From positions 1 through 64,000 of the forward strand of contig VXAU01004734.1 in NCBI GenBank assembly GCA_013399695.1: 64,000 nt of DNA, in the 5' to 3' direction. The stretch's first letter is position 1. Each line of letters opens with the position of its first letter. The position numbers and the translations under genes were made by a program. Below the pieces are notes generated by a model, which ran no database searches, was not told where the DNA came from, and saw only the letters and a list, made by a program, of their open reading frames with translations. Shown piece after piece: positions 36,201-48,561 of the stretch. This DNA comes from Formicarius rufipectus. Its lineage: Eukaryota; Chordata; Aves; Passeriformes; Formicariidae.

Positions 36201-39200
36201 TCAAATTCATGGCCTCCATGATTAAGTGGACTAGCCAGATTTACATTACGTATGTTAAAAAGAAACAAAAGAACATAGCTTCAAGAAATAAAACACTTAA
36301 GTTTCTTCTGAGAAAAATCAATTAAAGGCAGACACTCCAAGGCATTTCAGATATTGTTTCAAGCTGGCAGAACCTTACAGTGTAAATATATATGTCTTCT
36401 ATAGGTGTCTCTATTTTCACAGTCAAATAAATGGAGGGAAATTGTTGGGGGCCACCTTTTCTTCCTTACCTTCTATCAGAATATTGCAGCCAACTGGTGA
36501 CTAAAAGCTGGAATTACCATTTATTCAGTACCAATTTATTTATTATCAGCTTCACTCACCAGAAATGGCATCAAGGCTGCTGTTTTCTTAGGCAGTCACC
36601 TGCATTCCTGGGAAGGTACCAAAGCCAAGCAGTTTTGCCTCAGCCCTTCAGTTTTGAAATACTGAAGGGGCCTTCTGGGAAAAACAAGTATTTAACTATA
36701 TGTGAGGGCACCTCCCTACTGAACAGCTATTTATTTTGGGTTGAAGAGGAGAAGAAAATTTCAATAAAAGTCAAACATCCCACCTCATCACATGACATGG
36801 GTGCATACCAGAACGTTGGCTACTGCCTACATGGAGACACTTATCAGATGCTTTCCCATATGAAAAGAAAAAAGAGCAGGAACAAACCGGTTTATAAATA
36901 ATTGACAATTTTTTACTAATTGCTGCTGATTACAGTCACAGAAGGCTAGAGAATTTGTAAAGCAACATTCTTCAGCTATAAGAATTTGGATTCACTCAGC
37001 CCTACCCTATTTGGTTTAAGTTAAAAACATCTATTTGTTGCCAAAGCTGTTTCTCTTCTAATCATCAAACACTATTAAGCAAGCAAACATACTTTGCTAG
37101 GAGACAAATAGCAAGGTTTTGTTGAGAAAGGTACTTAACTTCCTGCCTTGTAAAGACTTCAAAGTAATTCTCTTGTAATTTTAAGCAATTTCTAACTACA
37201 CATGTGCTTTTCTTTCTGTAGATTGTAGAGCAGGAAAACAAAAGAGTGCAGAGGGATTTACTGGTTGTTAAAATAAGCAATGTCTTAAAATGGAACACTA
37301 AACAAGAACCAGGTGCAGTTCTGCTGCCAAACTACTGAATTCAGTCAAACTAAAGCAAACATTATTTTGGCCAACAGTAAACCTTGGTCTTACCATTTTT
37401 CTTTATTTATAAATAAATAAATAATGTAGCTCAACCAACTGAATGTTGCACATGCAAATGGCATGCTCTCCCTAGAATAATTTTAGCATACTATCATGAG
37501 TACTATTAAATGATTAAATAATTTTTATTAATTTCTGTTCTTTGGTAATACATTTAAATATTATTTTAATATGGAGTTTTAATCTAATTTTATTTTTAGA
37601 ACACCTCAGAGCCTAGGCTTGTACCAGCATCCACTGACTGATGGTTTCCATCCAAAAGGAGACTTGCATTTTCAGCAGGGGGGATGTGTTTAACAACAGT
37701 ATATCTTATGCACTGTGATAAGTAATAATCCTGAAAATTATCACTGAGAACTAAAAAGAACCCTCAACAAAAGGGAAGTCCAACCTCTGCCATTTACCTC
37801 ATCCCTATGGTTGAGGGAGAACTTTTTTCAAAGCTATTTCTCATTTGGTATTAGAGATCTTGGTATTAGAAGATACTACATATTTGTGGCTTAATGATGT
37901 TATGTCTCTGTGATCAACTTGCTAGTTTGTAGCAAATGAGCAACATTTTGTAAATGCATACACATCTATTTTATGGTAAGTGTGCTTTAAAGAAAAAAAT
38001 AAGACTACTCAGCAAGATCAAAAGCAATTTCTGTTCCTTCCTACCACAAAAGTCCTTCCTTACGTCAAAACCAAAGGAAAAGCAATGGCAACTACGTTAG
38101 ACTTCTCCATGGCAGTAGGAAGACCTGATTCTTGGGGTTCCAAATCCTACACATGACTGCATATTTTTAAATCAGTGTAATGGAAGTTTCCATTTGTTAA
38201 AATTTCTTAAGAATGTTAAGAATGAAAGATAGGAACTAAATTCAGACAGCAAACTGTCCACAGCCTGGCTCTATTCAACACATGTATATAACCTTATTAA
38301 CAAAGGGTTCAAGGTTATTTAAAAGGCCATTGCTTCTGTCTGTAATACTGTATCATGCCACCAAACCAAGAGACTCTGGGTATATTTTTCTTTTATCATG
38401 TCCTTTTGTCTTTTGTTCTTTTGGTAATAAGGCCAAATAGTTGTATGATTTCAAGAGAGACATCCTGCTTTCCTGTTCACTTCTGAATTTTCTATTTTAA
38501 CACATCAGGTTGCAAATAGACATTCCACACCCAATATGCCAAGAAAGTAAATCCTGTTCACTTCACAAGGCTCTGTTGTATCCTTCCTGACCTCCGTGGT
38601 AAGAAATTTCATAGGCCCACATTTCTACAATTAACAAAAATGTGTATAACTGTAGCACAGGAATTATTGGTCACACTAACATCTCACACTGTTCCTCTGA
38701 AATTCCAGGGGGCAAACAGGTCCAAGGAAAACCACGAAGACCAGTTCCTACATAACGTTAAGTGTGTAACTTAATGTGAAGTAGATCTGAAACAGGCACT
38801 CTGTATGACACTTCCCTGCACCTTAAACATACCACCACTGTTATGCATTTTCAAATGCACCACATCTTTCACCTTAATCTTTTCTGAAGGACAGAAAAGA
38901 TTCTTTCTGTTTTCAGGATTGTAGCTAAAGGCTTCAGCTTCAAATGCTTTTGACTTTGATAATTTTCTGGATGTGAAGTCAACCTCTTCTCTTAGAGGTC
39001 TCTCATCTGTAGTGAAAACCAGGACTCAATATACCTTTTTAATGTACAAGGAAGATACTGAACATCTGCACAAACCATAAGGAGAAGCCTGCCCTGGTGT
39101 TTAGAAATCTTGCATAGAAGATTAGATAGAAGATGACTTAACTGCACTATATATACCTCAAGCAGCAGACTAAGTTTAAATTTGTGTTCAATACAGACCT

Positions 39201-40740
39201 CATCCTAAAGAGAAAAACAGAGTTGCCCCCTGTGGATGTGCTTTAGCCCCTCAGGATCTTTTGCCCATCTTACGCAGAGACAAATGCTCTACCTGCAATC
39301 CCACCGTTGAAGATCATCGGGTAACAGTCTGCTTCCCGAATGTTTACTTCAGAAGAGAGTAACTGGATACACCGCATGTTCTTATGGTGTATTTTCTAGC
39401 TCCACTTGAGCAATTTCTTTGCAGAGGTACAGTGAACTCAATATCTGTGCTAACACATTATATTTCTGTTCCAGCTCAGGTAATTAGAAACATACCATGC
39501 ACTCAAATTAGATATAAAAGCCTATTAAGTGGCACATATGACGTCTGAACATCTGGCAAACAGGTTAATAGTACTTGTGAATGCTCTCTTATCAACTCAG
39601 AAGACATGAAAGCACAAAGTTCTGTACCTTTCAATAGAATGTTCCCTGCACATTTACCTATGCTTTCAATTCCCTGTACTGATGTAGTTACCTACAATGC
39701 AATGAGGATGGGAAGGTCAAATCCATCTAGCCAATCAAGCTCAGCAATTAAAACATATTTTGTATCAATGCATTGCCTGCTGAGGGCTACATATAGACAA
39801 AGGAAAGTGAAAAGGATGGCAGATGGAGGGAGGGAAAGGAATCACAAATTATTTCTTGGGTAGAAATTAAGACATCCTCTCCAGTCACGATTCAGTCTCT
39901 CTGATGCTAATCATTTGAAAAGACACTGCACAGTCTCATCCAACTATAGATGCTCTGATGACTCCTTATGGAGTGCTCTACCTGCTCCATGTAACAGCAC
40001 CAAATGACTGTTCTCTTTCCACTCTCTATATTCCCCTAGTTTTCTGCAGATTGGAGACTGCTGTGCATCAGGAAATACTGTACAAGAGAGAGGCAGTAAA
40101 AAAAAGGTCAAGCTCGCAGTATGACTGCCTCTAAAACCCTCACTGATGTGGTCGTTAGATGGTCCATGCTGAATTCAGATTAGAAAGACCAACTGAAACT
40201 CAGTCTAAAGGTCAGCTAATTAAGTATCCTAGCTTTGTCTGTCTCTGATTTCATAACAGGAGTGTCGTAAAAACAAGAACTTTGGCATCCATTCAATACT
40301 TTGTCTCATGTTTTTACTTGCAACAATGTCAGGCTTGCGTGTCCACTGGGGTGTGCAGACACAGGTGTGACATTCTGAGTCCTTACATGAAAACTATATC
40401 CATTAAAAGTACAGCATCCACTCAAGGAAAACATCCGGGTAACGCACCCAACACGAGTCAGAATCTGAGGGCAGCTCCTGGAGGGTTTCATCTTTTGGGT
40501 GTGTCAACAGATTACAGAAAAGAAAACCCTAACAAGGCAATTTGAAAACAGGTAAATTCAGAAGGTGAGATACGCAAATAGTCACGTTCTTTGCTGTTAG
40601 TTTATCCATAACAGTCTAGTGCACCTTCTGCAGTACTCCAGATAACACAGTTAGCAAAAGCTACAAACTCACCATATCATTTTGTTGTTCTTAAAATTCC
40701 ATGTTAGGATTCCAACTACAGGCTTTAGAACAACAGCAAA

Positions 40741-40766
40741 AAAAACCAAACAAACAAACAAAAAAT
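40741..40766. repeat. (CAAA)n simple repeat
   Basis: About three to four CAAA units ending in an A-run. No adjacent retroelement is recognised. Confidence 0.7.
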
Positions 40767-41027
40767 TCTTTAGGCAAATTTACAAGTAATTTATATCAAT
40801 GAGTTGTTCCTCAGTCCAATTCAGTGCATTGACAAGACTCTCTTTTAACTACTACTGCTTTCTTTCCAAAATTAGAGCCACTAAGGCCATAAAGGGAAGG
40901 TTAGACAGATACTTAACACATCAGTGAAGTGGCATTAGCTTCAAGCAAATGACGTCTCCCTTCTCCTTCCAAACGCTGGAAAGTTGCAAAAGCTTTTGCC
41001 TTAGTCTCATGTGACCAAATTACTCAC

Positions 41028-41132
41028 CTTCCCCATCAGGGCTCATATTTTCATAGGAATCCCAGCGTATTAGTGGGTCTGAGGTATTGTAATCAACCAT
41101 TACTCCGTGATCATTCTGCAGGTGTTCACATC
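41028..41132 (-). CDS. TNS3: TNS3 exon, post-C2 linker (residues 306-341)
   Basis: 105 nt with acceptor TTATTTTTCAG and donor GAAG|GTGAGT. It encodes CEHLQNDHGVMVDYNTSDP followed by LIRWDSYENMSPDGE. The VDYNT(S/T)DPLIRWDSYEN block is a hallmark of tensins just C-terminal to the C2 domain. It is separated from the next coding exon by a 19.5-kb intron. Confidence 0.97.
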
Positions 41133-43699
41133 CTGAAAAATAAACGTGTGAGACCAAAAATTATCACAGTCACATTTGTAATGAAACACACATACAGATG
41201 TGTGTGTGTGGCCTTCTGACATAAGTTTGCTCCCCAAATGGCAATATCATATTCTAAAATGTAAGAATAGGGGAAGAAAGGTTAAATAAAACAGTTTTTA
41301 AAAGAAGTTTAATTTATGGTTCAAGCAGAGAATTTTATCTTGAGCTTCTTGATTATGATGTAGTTTGATAACCTGGATCAACCCCAAAACACAACTATCA
41401 CAGATGACCCACCCACCCAGCTGTACATGACAGAACAGCCAGCTTTTGAGAATGAAACCACAAGTATCTATAAAGAGATGGTAAATGGTAAAATTAGACT
41501 TTGTTACTGAGTATTATTATTATTTTGATACCAGACAACTTATCATTAAAGATGCATAAAGAAAGCTGAAAACTGTGACGCTGTCCTTTTCAGTTCCCCC
41601 AAGGTGCCAGTTCTGCAGAACCTGAAACTGGGCAGCGGGCCTTCAACATGTTTTGCTGCATTTGAGTGTGCTCTGCCAAATGCACCTGGAATTTTCAGCA
41701 GTAACCTATGTTTTTTATGCCCTTAACATGGCATAAAATAATATTCAGGTTTTAAATGGATACAGTGAGGAATTTAGGTGTGGTCCAATGATTCAAAAGG
41801 AAAACAGGCATCAAGAACTCATGACCTTGAACTCAGCTTTCATACTGATATAAATCAAACAGGCTTTCTGTCTTTTCTGTCTGAAAACTCCTCTGTCTAG
41901 ATTAGGGAACCAAGAAATTCTCAGTTATCAACTCTTCAGCTATGTCTGCAGAAGCAGGTCCAATAGCAAATTGTTCTAAAGCAACAGTGTTATGCACATG
42001 CTGTGACTTTTAAAACAAAGATAGTTAAAATTAGAAGGACAAGAATGTATTTTTGCATACAGGCTGGGAAAAGCCACCTGTAGAGAGTTTCCGTGATGAC
42101 ATTTGCCACAGGGCAGATTTATGAACTTTATTATGAAATACTTAGAGGTCTTACATTATTAGCAATCACATTTTCTTTAAAACTATATCACAATTATGTC
42201 CTAGAATACCATGTCCAGTTTGATGCTGCAGAATACAAGAACATGAATAAAGTGAAGCAAGTTCAGGGTGGTCAGGACTGAAAGACTTTCCCTGTGGGAA
42301 AAGGCTGAAGGATTGGGATTTCTTCAGTTCTTAAAGCATAAGGACAATAAGGAACAGGCAAGATTTGAATCTAGGTAAGTTTAGAATCATTATAAGGAAA
42401 AATAAATCCACTGTTAGGACAGCTGGACATTGGAACAGCCCACCCATTGAGGCTGTGATGTTTCCATCCTTGAAGGTTTACATTCATTGAGTGGACAAAG
42501 CTCTGGGCAACCTCACAAACAAGCCTGCTTTCAGCAGAAGGATGGATCAGAGATACCTTGTAGTTATTCTATAATTCTGTAATATTTCTAGATGTGGAAA
42601 AGTAATTTTGCAGGAATTGTAAATAAATATTCCAAGATGAGCTCTTCTTCCTAACCAGTTAATCCCTTAGACACCAATTGAATATCAATATCCAATTACC
42701 TAAACCTTACTTTCCAACAACTTGAAGCCTATTAAAGAGACCACAGCTCTCATTTGCCATCTAACGAAGGGAAACTTGAAAAAATTTTAGTCCTTTTTTA
42801 GACATGTCAGCTGGCCTCTCTTCAAGCATTTACTATCCAGAAAGATTTAGAACAAGCTAGACAAATTTATTTATAAAACGGTTTTTTTACATGGCTTTCC
42901 AACAGGCTGAGATCTTTATGTTCAGTTGGACCAAATTCAATTTTTTACCGGCTGCTGCTGTAAGTTTCTAAAGTATCAAACACTAGTGGGAGGAAGAAAA
43001 AAAAAAAAAAAAGGAAAACATGCAATTCATAGGACACTGAGGACACTGAATTGAAATATATATGAGACAGTTAAGAGTATTCGGTTTTCATTCAGTCTCA
43101 GGCAGAATCCATACTTTTTGGGACACCATGAAATGACTAAGAACACATTAACAGAATTAAACTGCAATACAAAGCACGATCTTAAGTTCTTACTGCAGGT
43201 CATAATTACCAATCTCAGACATCTTATAATAGACTTTTGGAAGCACACAGAATATATCCTGCAAGCCAACTTCAAAGGAGAAGCATTTCCAGAAAACTGT
43301 AACTGTATCTCTTTGTGCTAAACTGAAGACAGTCCAAAGTTCAATACTGCAAATATAATCAGTTATGACAACTTCCAAAACAGGTGATGGGGTAGGCCAC
43401 TTCTGTCACTTACACCAGGCCAATCTACTTACACTATCCATGTTTTACACAGATGCACTAATGGTTTCTAGTAGTTGTCAGCAACTGTTCTAGTATAGCT
43501 TCAAAACAAAATTTGATCATTCCTAGACTGATGTAAATGCAGAGTCTTCATTAAATTTTTCAAATTTAAACCAGGAACTATATTGCATATCTTCACAACA
43601 AAATCATATTTCAGATTTTCTACAAGAGAATTGGAATATTTTCATATGTCAACATGATTTATTTTCAAATTAAGTGTATTTTTAGTTCTGTATGCTCAC
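41133..43699 (-). other. TNS3: 2.6-kb TNS3 intron
   Basis: Holds an old CR1 copy (42190-42590) and an A-run of 17 or more near 42997. The rest is unique AT-rich sequence. The paired ORFs on both strands at 43.0-43.4 kb have no recognisable homology. Confidence 0.75.
42190..42590 (+). mobile_element. Old CR1 LINE copy, plus strand
   Basis: Diverged 3' CR1 text: TACCATGTCCAGTTTGATGC, AAAGGCTGAAGGATTGGGAT, GACATTGGAACAGCCCACCC, GGCTGTGATGTTTCCATCCT, AAAGCTCTGGGCAACCTCAC and the terminal TTCTATAATTCTGTAAT. All frames carry stops. It is antisense to TNS3 and appears older than the 5.4-kb copy. Confidence 0.82.
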
Positions 43700-43765
43700 C
43701 TTGAATTTTTTCTGGAGTTCCTGAAAACACTAATTCCACTTTGCTGTAATCAGGGAAACGGTCAT
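43700..43765 (-). CDS. TNS3: TNS3 exon, end of C2 domain (residues 284-306)
   Basis: 66 nt with acceptor TTTGTTTTCAG and donor CAAG|GTGAGC. It encodes DRFPDYSKVELVFSGTPEKI followed by Gln, the last C2 strand. The DxRFPDYxKVE motif is diagnostic of tensins. Confidence 0.97.
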
Positions 43766-44740
43766 CTGAAAACAAAGGACAGGATTTCAGCAAGCAGTTC
43801 CAGAGTACTCAGAAATTAGGATTCTCTATAGCTATCTACATACCTACCCTCATCATTCTTCCCTTCTCACTTGCAGTTTAGTGACTTGCTTTTAAAAACA
43901 CATTCTTCGTGCCCGTGTATTCTCCAGAAAAGACCATGTAACTGCCAGCTGGAGTTTTGTTTACTTTCAAGAATGGTCAAAAGCAGAAAATATGTACAGT
44001 TCCTAACTCTCTCTCTAGAGAGACATGGCTGGGTTTGGCTTTTAAAGAAAACACACCCATGAAAATTAAAATTGTTCCCTATATTGGCTAAACTGCACTA
44101 GTTGACCACAAAATCTCTATGTAGCCATATGTTGAGTGTTGTGGGAAAAGAGCTTACTAGTAACATAGGGTGAGAGAGTTACAATCCTGCACATAAACAT
44201 AAAAATAAAACTGGAGTTATAATTCTGGAAAATAAGAGGACTAGCACAACACATTTTCAAGTGTGTCTGAAAACTTTGTCTCCATTTTTGAATATCCTGA
44301 AGCATATTAAAGGATCTCCATACTCAAGGAGACTATGTCACAAACACAGTATTAGACCTCTTTCATCAGCCAGAAAAGGACTCAGTGGCTTAGCTCATCT
44401 TATTTCTTTCACTGGTGACTAACAGAGTCACCATTTAAACAAATGCCAATTTTTTTGATCAGTATAAGAGAAGGTGATAAGGCCTATGTAGGAGTATCTG
44501 AATTATTCTGACAAGTTAACTCACTTGGGGAGCTCTGTCTTTAGGTGTTTACCTGTGTTACGTGACGTAAGTTAGCTAACACAAAGCAGTCTCCCTTTCC
44601 CTAAAAACAAGGAAGGGGGAAAATAAAAAACCAAGCAACAATCCTTTTGTAAAAGGGTGCTGAAGAGGATCATCACATGCAAGGCTCACACTTGCACCCC
44701 TGCACAGGTAAACATCCAACCAACTACAGAGGACAAGCAC
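43766..44740 (-). other. TNS3: 1-kb TNS3 intron with palindromic site
   Basis: No repeat or exon is recognised. The notable content is two adjacent palindromes at 44558-44580, listed separately. Confidence 0.75.
44558..44580. promoter_or_regulatory. Adjacent palindromes, bZIP/CRE-like site
   Basis: TTACGT-g-ACGTAA (44558-44570) is a perfect inverted repeat around one base and contains TGACGTAA, close to CRE and PAR-bZIP/E4BP4 consensus sites. It is followed directly by GTTAGCTAAC, a perfect 10-bp palindrome. It lies about 160 nt downstream of the donor of the 130-nt C2 exon. Binding is inferred from consensus only. Confidence 0.35.
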
Positions 44741-44870
44741 CTTTGTTGGCATTGTCTAAGTCTTCTTTGCTAAACACCAGTCCATGTCCTTGAATTGCTC
44801 CCGTGTGAAATTGCAGGCGAAAAATCACATCTCGAGTAGCTGAGCGGTATTTTTTGTGATAGCACTTCAC
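44741..44870 (-). CDS. TNS3: TNS3 exon, C2 domain (residues 241-284)
   Basis: 130 nt with acceptor CTTTCTAG. It encodes VKCYHKKYRSATRDVIF, then RLQFHTGAIQGHGLVF and SKEDLDNANK. This is the core of the tensin C2 domain, with the basic YHKKYRS patch typical of membrane-facing loops. The donor AAAG|GTGCTT matches the consensus poorly after GT. No better GT close by keeps the frame with the next exon, so I accept it. Confidence 0.96.
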
Positions 44871-45824
44871 CTAGAAAGAAAAAGAAACACATCAGGAAGT
44901 ATTTTCTTACAAATCTGAACAAAGAAGTGTGCATGAGTTAGTTGCTAATTAAAGCAGTCACAACAAAATTTACTGTAGGCACCTCTGATGTTGAAACAAG
45001 CAGGGTAAGACTTTTCAATCCTATAGGCCCAAGGCAGAATATTTCTAGATGTGTCAGAAATAATAATCACTGTTTTCATCACTATGAGTCACTGATCAAT
45101 AGGTTATGATTCAGAATCACAGTACCTGGCAGTACAATACTGAAATGCTGACCTCTATCCAGACTTCTTCACAGTACCAAATTAATGAATTCCAGCACAC
45201 ACCACTTACCCTAAGACTAAACCTATGGATATTTTATGTACTAATCCTCTGAGTTAACTGTAATACAAAGCCACTCAGCATTCCTAGAGCAATGCATACA
45301 GATTTTGGTAGCCTTAGTCACAGGACTGAAAATTTTATATTATCCTGATGATATCAGGACTTTATGATAAGGCAGATATTAATGAAATGCATTTAAAAAT
45401 ATAACAAAATCACTTTTACTAAAGGCAGACTAAGAAAAGTGTCCTATATAGAAAATATCCAACAACTGAAGAACAGTTATTCAAACTGAAGAAACAGAAG
45501 AAAGATGTAGAAGTTTAAGAAGGATGTTTCTGGAAGTTGGGATTAAAATATAGTTCTGAAATTCTTCTCACTACAGGATGTGAAAAATCTAACACAAGCT
45601 GTTGTTCTCTGACCTTCATATAGCAACCCCAGGATGTCTTACATTCCAGAAGTTAATCAGCACAAAGGACAACTTCTGAAATATTTCAGCCCATATATCA
45701 GAGATGCTTTATGGTATTCTCTAAGCAAATTATATATTCCTAATTCTTTGTAAGGGCTGAGAGATTCTCTGTGCAAGTAATCACTATGTGATCTGAAAGT
45801 GAGGAGGCTGTTTGCTTTTGGTTT

Positions 45825-45860
45825 TTGTTTGTTTGTTTTTTGGGTTTTGTTTTTACAGAG
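45825..45860. repeat. (TTTG)n / T-rich simple repeat
   Basis: GTTTTTGTTTGTTTGTTTTT followed by GGGTTTTG. No element boundary is identified. Confidence 0.7.
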
Positions 45861-47141
45861 AATCCCCTACAGTATGTTGGCAATACGAGGTAAAATGGTA
45901 TTTTCTTCTTATTTTAGACAGTGCTTTACATGTATCAAAAGAAATATCATGTACATTGTGAATGAACATTGTCATCCCTGCCTATTGAAGGGATCTCTTT
46001 CATTTTAGTCCAACACAACTCCCATCATCACTTCACTACCTGAATTACCAAAATGGGAGGCCAAAGTATGTTTGACTGCTTGATTCAAGAATAAATAAAT
46101 GCTCATTCTCCACCATGCTGAGAAACTCTACGTAAAAGGAAAACACCATCACAAAGGATGAAAATTGAGAGTCTGCCCAGAAGTGAAAAATGGACAGAAA
46201 TGGAATTAAGAGAGCTCTGATGAGAGGTATTAGAACTAACCTGCTCCCAAGTGTAGAACTGTGACAATACCATTTAATTATATGATGTGAGCAAAAAGTA
46301 GCTTGAAAAGAGCTCAAGGCTATATACATTCCTCCACAATTTAATTTTTAAATTAAGGCATTAACTTCTTTAGCTATGCAAACAATTATACGTAGATCAC
46401 ATGTGAGAGATGTTGAAGGTACAGAAGACTAAACACCTGAACAATATATTTTATGCTCCAGCTTGTCAAGAGTTTTGGCTTTGCACAGTTGCTGGATTTT
46501 CTCAGAGTGTACTTTCTGCATTACCATGTTTATAAAAATGTTGACTCAGAGAAGGAATTCCTCCTTCTTTCTAGTTACTACTTCAAAGTAACAGCATTGG
46601 ATAATTTTAACATAGATTAACTTAAAATTAAAAATAACTTAGTTTAGCTTGACATTAACTTGTTTATGAAAATCTGGCCTCTCTTAAAATCAATAATATT
46701 GTACATCTATATCCAGATACTGAAAATATCTTTTAGTGATCAGTACATATAGTAAGCTTTCAAGGAAGTCTAAGCATAACATTGAATTCTGACTCCACTA
46801 CCTTCTGATGTCATAATCCAGAATTAATGCAACCTACTGTGATTATCTCTTTTTAAATGATGCATTACTGAAAAGTTATGTGCTCTTTATTCATTCTAAA
46901 AACTGAGTGATACTGGAATAACCTCAGACTGATTTTTGTTTTGATATATTCCACTTCCTTAGGCACCAACAGTCCACTAATGAGTTTGAACTGGAAACTG
47001 CCTGAAACCTCCAAAGTACACCAATTTACAAAAGTATATTTAAAAATTGTTTCTCCATTTTTCAGTGAAAGAAAGAAGGAACAATATTCCAAACTGAATG
47101 GGGTAGGGAAAGTAAAGAAGAGAATGTGATACTAAGGTCCC

Positions 47142-47520
47142 TGTGGTGGTTTAGGAATCCTATTCCCCACTTTAGTGTGCCCACTGGAACACTCCAAAGC
47201 ACCCAGGGCTCCATCCCTCCCCATCTCCCTGTAGTGGGCTGGAGAGGAGCCCCGAAGGCACAAAAGGCAAAGATCAGGGACTGACACAAGAACAATTTAC
47301 TGTCAACAGCAATGAGATAAGAAAACAAACAGTAACAGCAACAAGGACAAGGAAAAAACCCCAAAGGATTCACACATCATTGCTCACATCCCCCCAGACA
47401 CCCAGAAGGGAGGCCTTCCGCTTTTCCCAAAACAGGAGTAGAAGTGGTACAGAATAACCTCAGGGTCCAAGCCATGCCCCTCCCAGCTACTGCAAAAATT
47501 AACCCTGTCCTGAACCAGGA
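47142..47520 (+). mobile_element. LTR-like element copy 1 (avian endogenous retroelement)
   Basis: It begins TGTGGTGGTTTAGGAATCC and ends near AACCCTGTCCTGAACCAGGA. It shares an ordered series of blocks with 55207-55757: GGTTTAGGAAT, TTTAGTG, GGAGAGGAG, GGCACAAAAGGCAAAGA, AACAGCAATGAGA(A/T)AAGAAAA, ACAGTAACAGCAAC, GTACAGAATAACCT and CTACTGCAAAAATTAACCCT. The TG...CA-like ends suggest a solitary LTR. No gag, pol or env reading frames are adjacent. It is antisense to TNS3. Confidence 0.6.
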
Positions 47521-48271
47521 GAGACCACTTAGACCTAGGTCCAGATTTCTCAAAAGTAGTAGAAAACAAAAAAACATCCTGAAACCTACTAACTACAGAC
47601 CAGGAATACTTTCTGAGAATGCTTCCCCCCACTACTCATTCGACATGTTATTCAGTTGTTTTAGTTTAACAGCTTGAAAGACACAGCAGCTGTCTTTCTT
47701 TGTTTTCTCTGGGCTTAACTGTATATGATAATCAAAAAAAGAAAGCAGAGATATTTAAAATCATAGTGCTACAATGCACTATATTAGCACATATAAATTA
47801 CTTTCCAAATATCGCATGTGGTTGCAGAATCAGAAAGCTTTTGTTTGGTATTACACCTTTGTGAGTCCCAGAACAATTCAGAATTACTTAGGTATTTTCT
47901 TTACAGCATACAGTTTTACAATTGTGCATACTATCTGTCAAATTATAGGACAAAGGTATTTTAATGCCAAGCCACAAATACTCCTCAAAGTAATCTTTAT
48001 GAAGGAAATAGCAATACAGATCTTACTGGACTTGGTGATACCATGAAACAGGAATGCTAAGAGCAATCGTTTCTGCTCCTAAAAAACTTTCTAGTTTGAG
48101 TTTTACAAGAATTTTGACTCCTGTGAAACTCAGAGATGACTGAATTAACATAAAAACATATTTTTGTAATATCTCCAAGCATTTCCTCAATTTTTTTACA
48201 ACACAAAAACGGTCAGAGACTGTAAACTAAATGGCACATCAACAGATTTTCATTCCACACAATTAACTTAC

Positions 48272-48344
48272 CATAATATCTCCCTTCAAAAGCTGGGCAG
48301 GGTCTATAGCAATGCAGATTCGATTTTGATTTTCTGACCCTATG
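48272..48344 (-). CDS. TNS3: TNS3 exon, C2 domain (residues 216-240)
   Basis: 73 nt, encoding IGSENQNRICIAIDP then AQLLKGDIM, and ending in phase 0 at ATG|GTAAGT. The acceptor TTGTTGAGTAG has a short, purine-interrupted pyrimidine tract and is the weakest in the gene. It follows a 156-nt intron, so it may be spliced by exon or intron definition with its strong neighbour. The region between Tyr and Arg-Ile-Cys is variable among tensins, as seen here. Confidence 0.95.
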
Positions 48345-48500
48345 CTACTCAACAAGAGAGAAAAGTACAATAAAATACATGGTGTAAAGAGACAAAAACA
48401 TCAACAACAACAGCAACAACAACAAAAAAAGACTTGTAATTCTGCAATTATGAAAATTAAAACCTAAATTCAAACATAATGGTAAGCGCTTACAACTTAC
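48345..48500 (-). other. TNS3: Short TNS3 intron (156 nt) with CAA repeats
   Basis: The smallest intron in the PTP/C2 part of the gene. A CAACAACAACAGCAACAACAAC run (48400-48423) followed by A7 lies inside it. On the transcribed strand this is (GTT)n, placed between the donor and the branch-point region. Confidence 0.8.
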
Positions 48501-48561
48501 TATATTCCAGATGTATAAACTGGTTGCATAGCCTGGTATAGCTTCAGAAAAGGCCGACAAG
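48501..48561 (-). CDS. TNS3: TNS3 exon, C2 domain (residues 196-216)
   Basis: 61 nt with a strong acceptor (GTCTTCTTTTCAG) and donor TATA|GTAAGT. It encodes CRPFLKLYQAMQPVYTSGI plus split codons at both ends (Ala, Tyr). This motif is nearly invariant among tensins. It lies only 156 nt upstream of the next exon. Confidence 0.97.

Larger units (their letters stand above)
21491..41027 (-). other. TNS3: 19.5-kb TNS3 intron between C2-linker exon and large exon
   Basis: No additional tensin exon is found, and phases of the flanking exons join directly. Recognised content is a (TAAA)n run (23871-23893), a 3'-truncated CR1 (26740-27112) followed by an (AT)n tract (27138-27200), two isolated N bases (26217, 30928) next to A-runs, a (CAAA)n run (40741-40766) and a 156-codon antisense ORF (36431-36901) without recognisable homology. 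The rest is unique AT-rich sequence with possible conserved non-coding pieces around 25.1 and 37.4 kb. Confidence 0.8.
44871..48271 (-). other. TNS3: 3.4-kb TNS3 intron
   Basis: Contains a TTTG-rich run (45825-45860) and an LTR-like copy (47142-47520). Other sequence is unique and AT-rich. Small ORFs at 45.8, 46.1 and 46.9 kb have no motifs. Confidence 0.75.
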
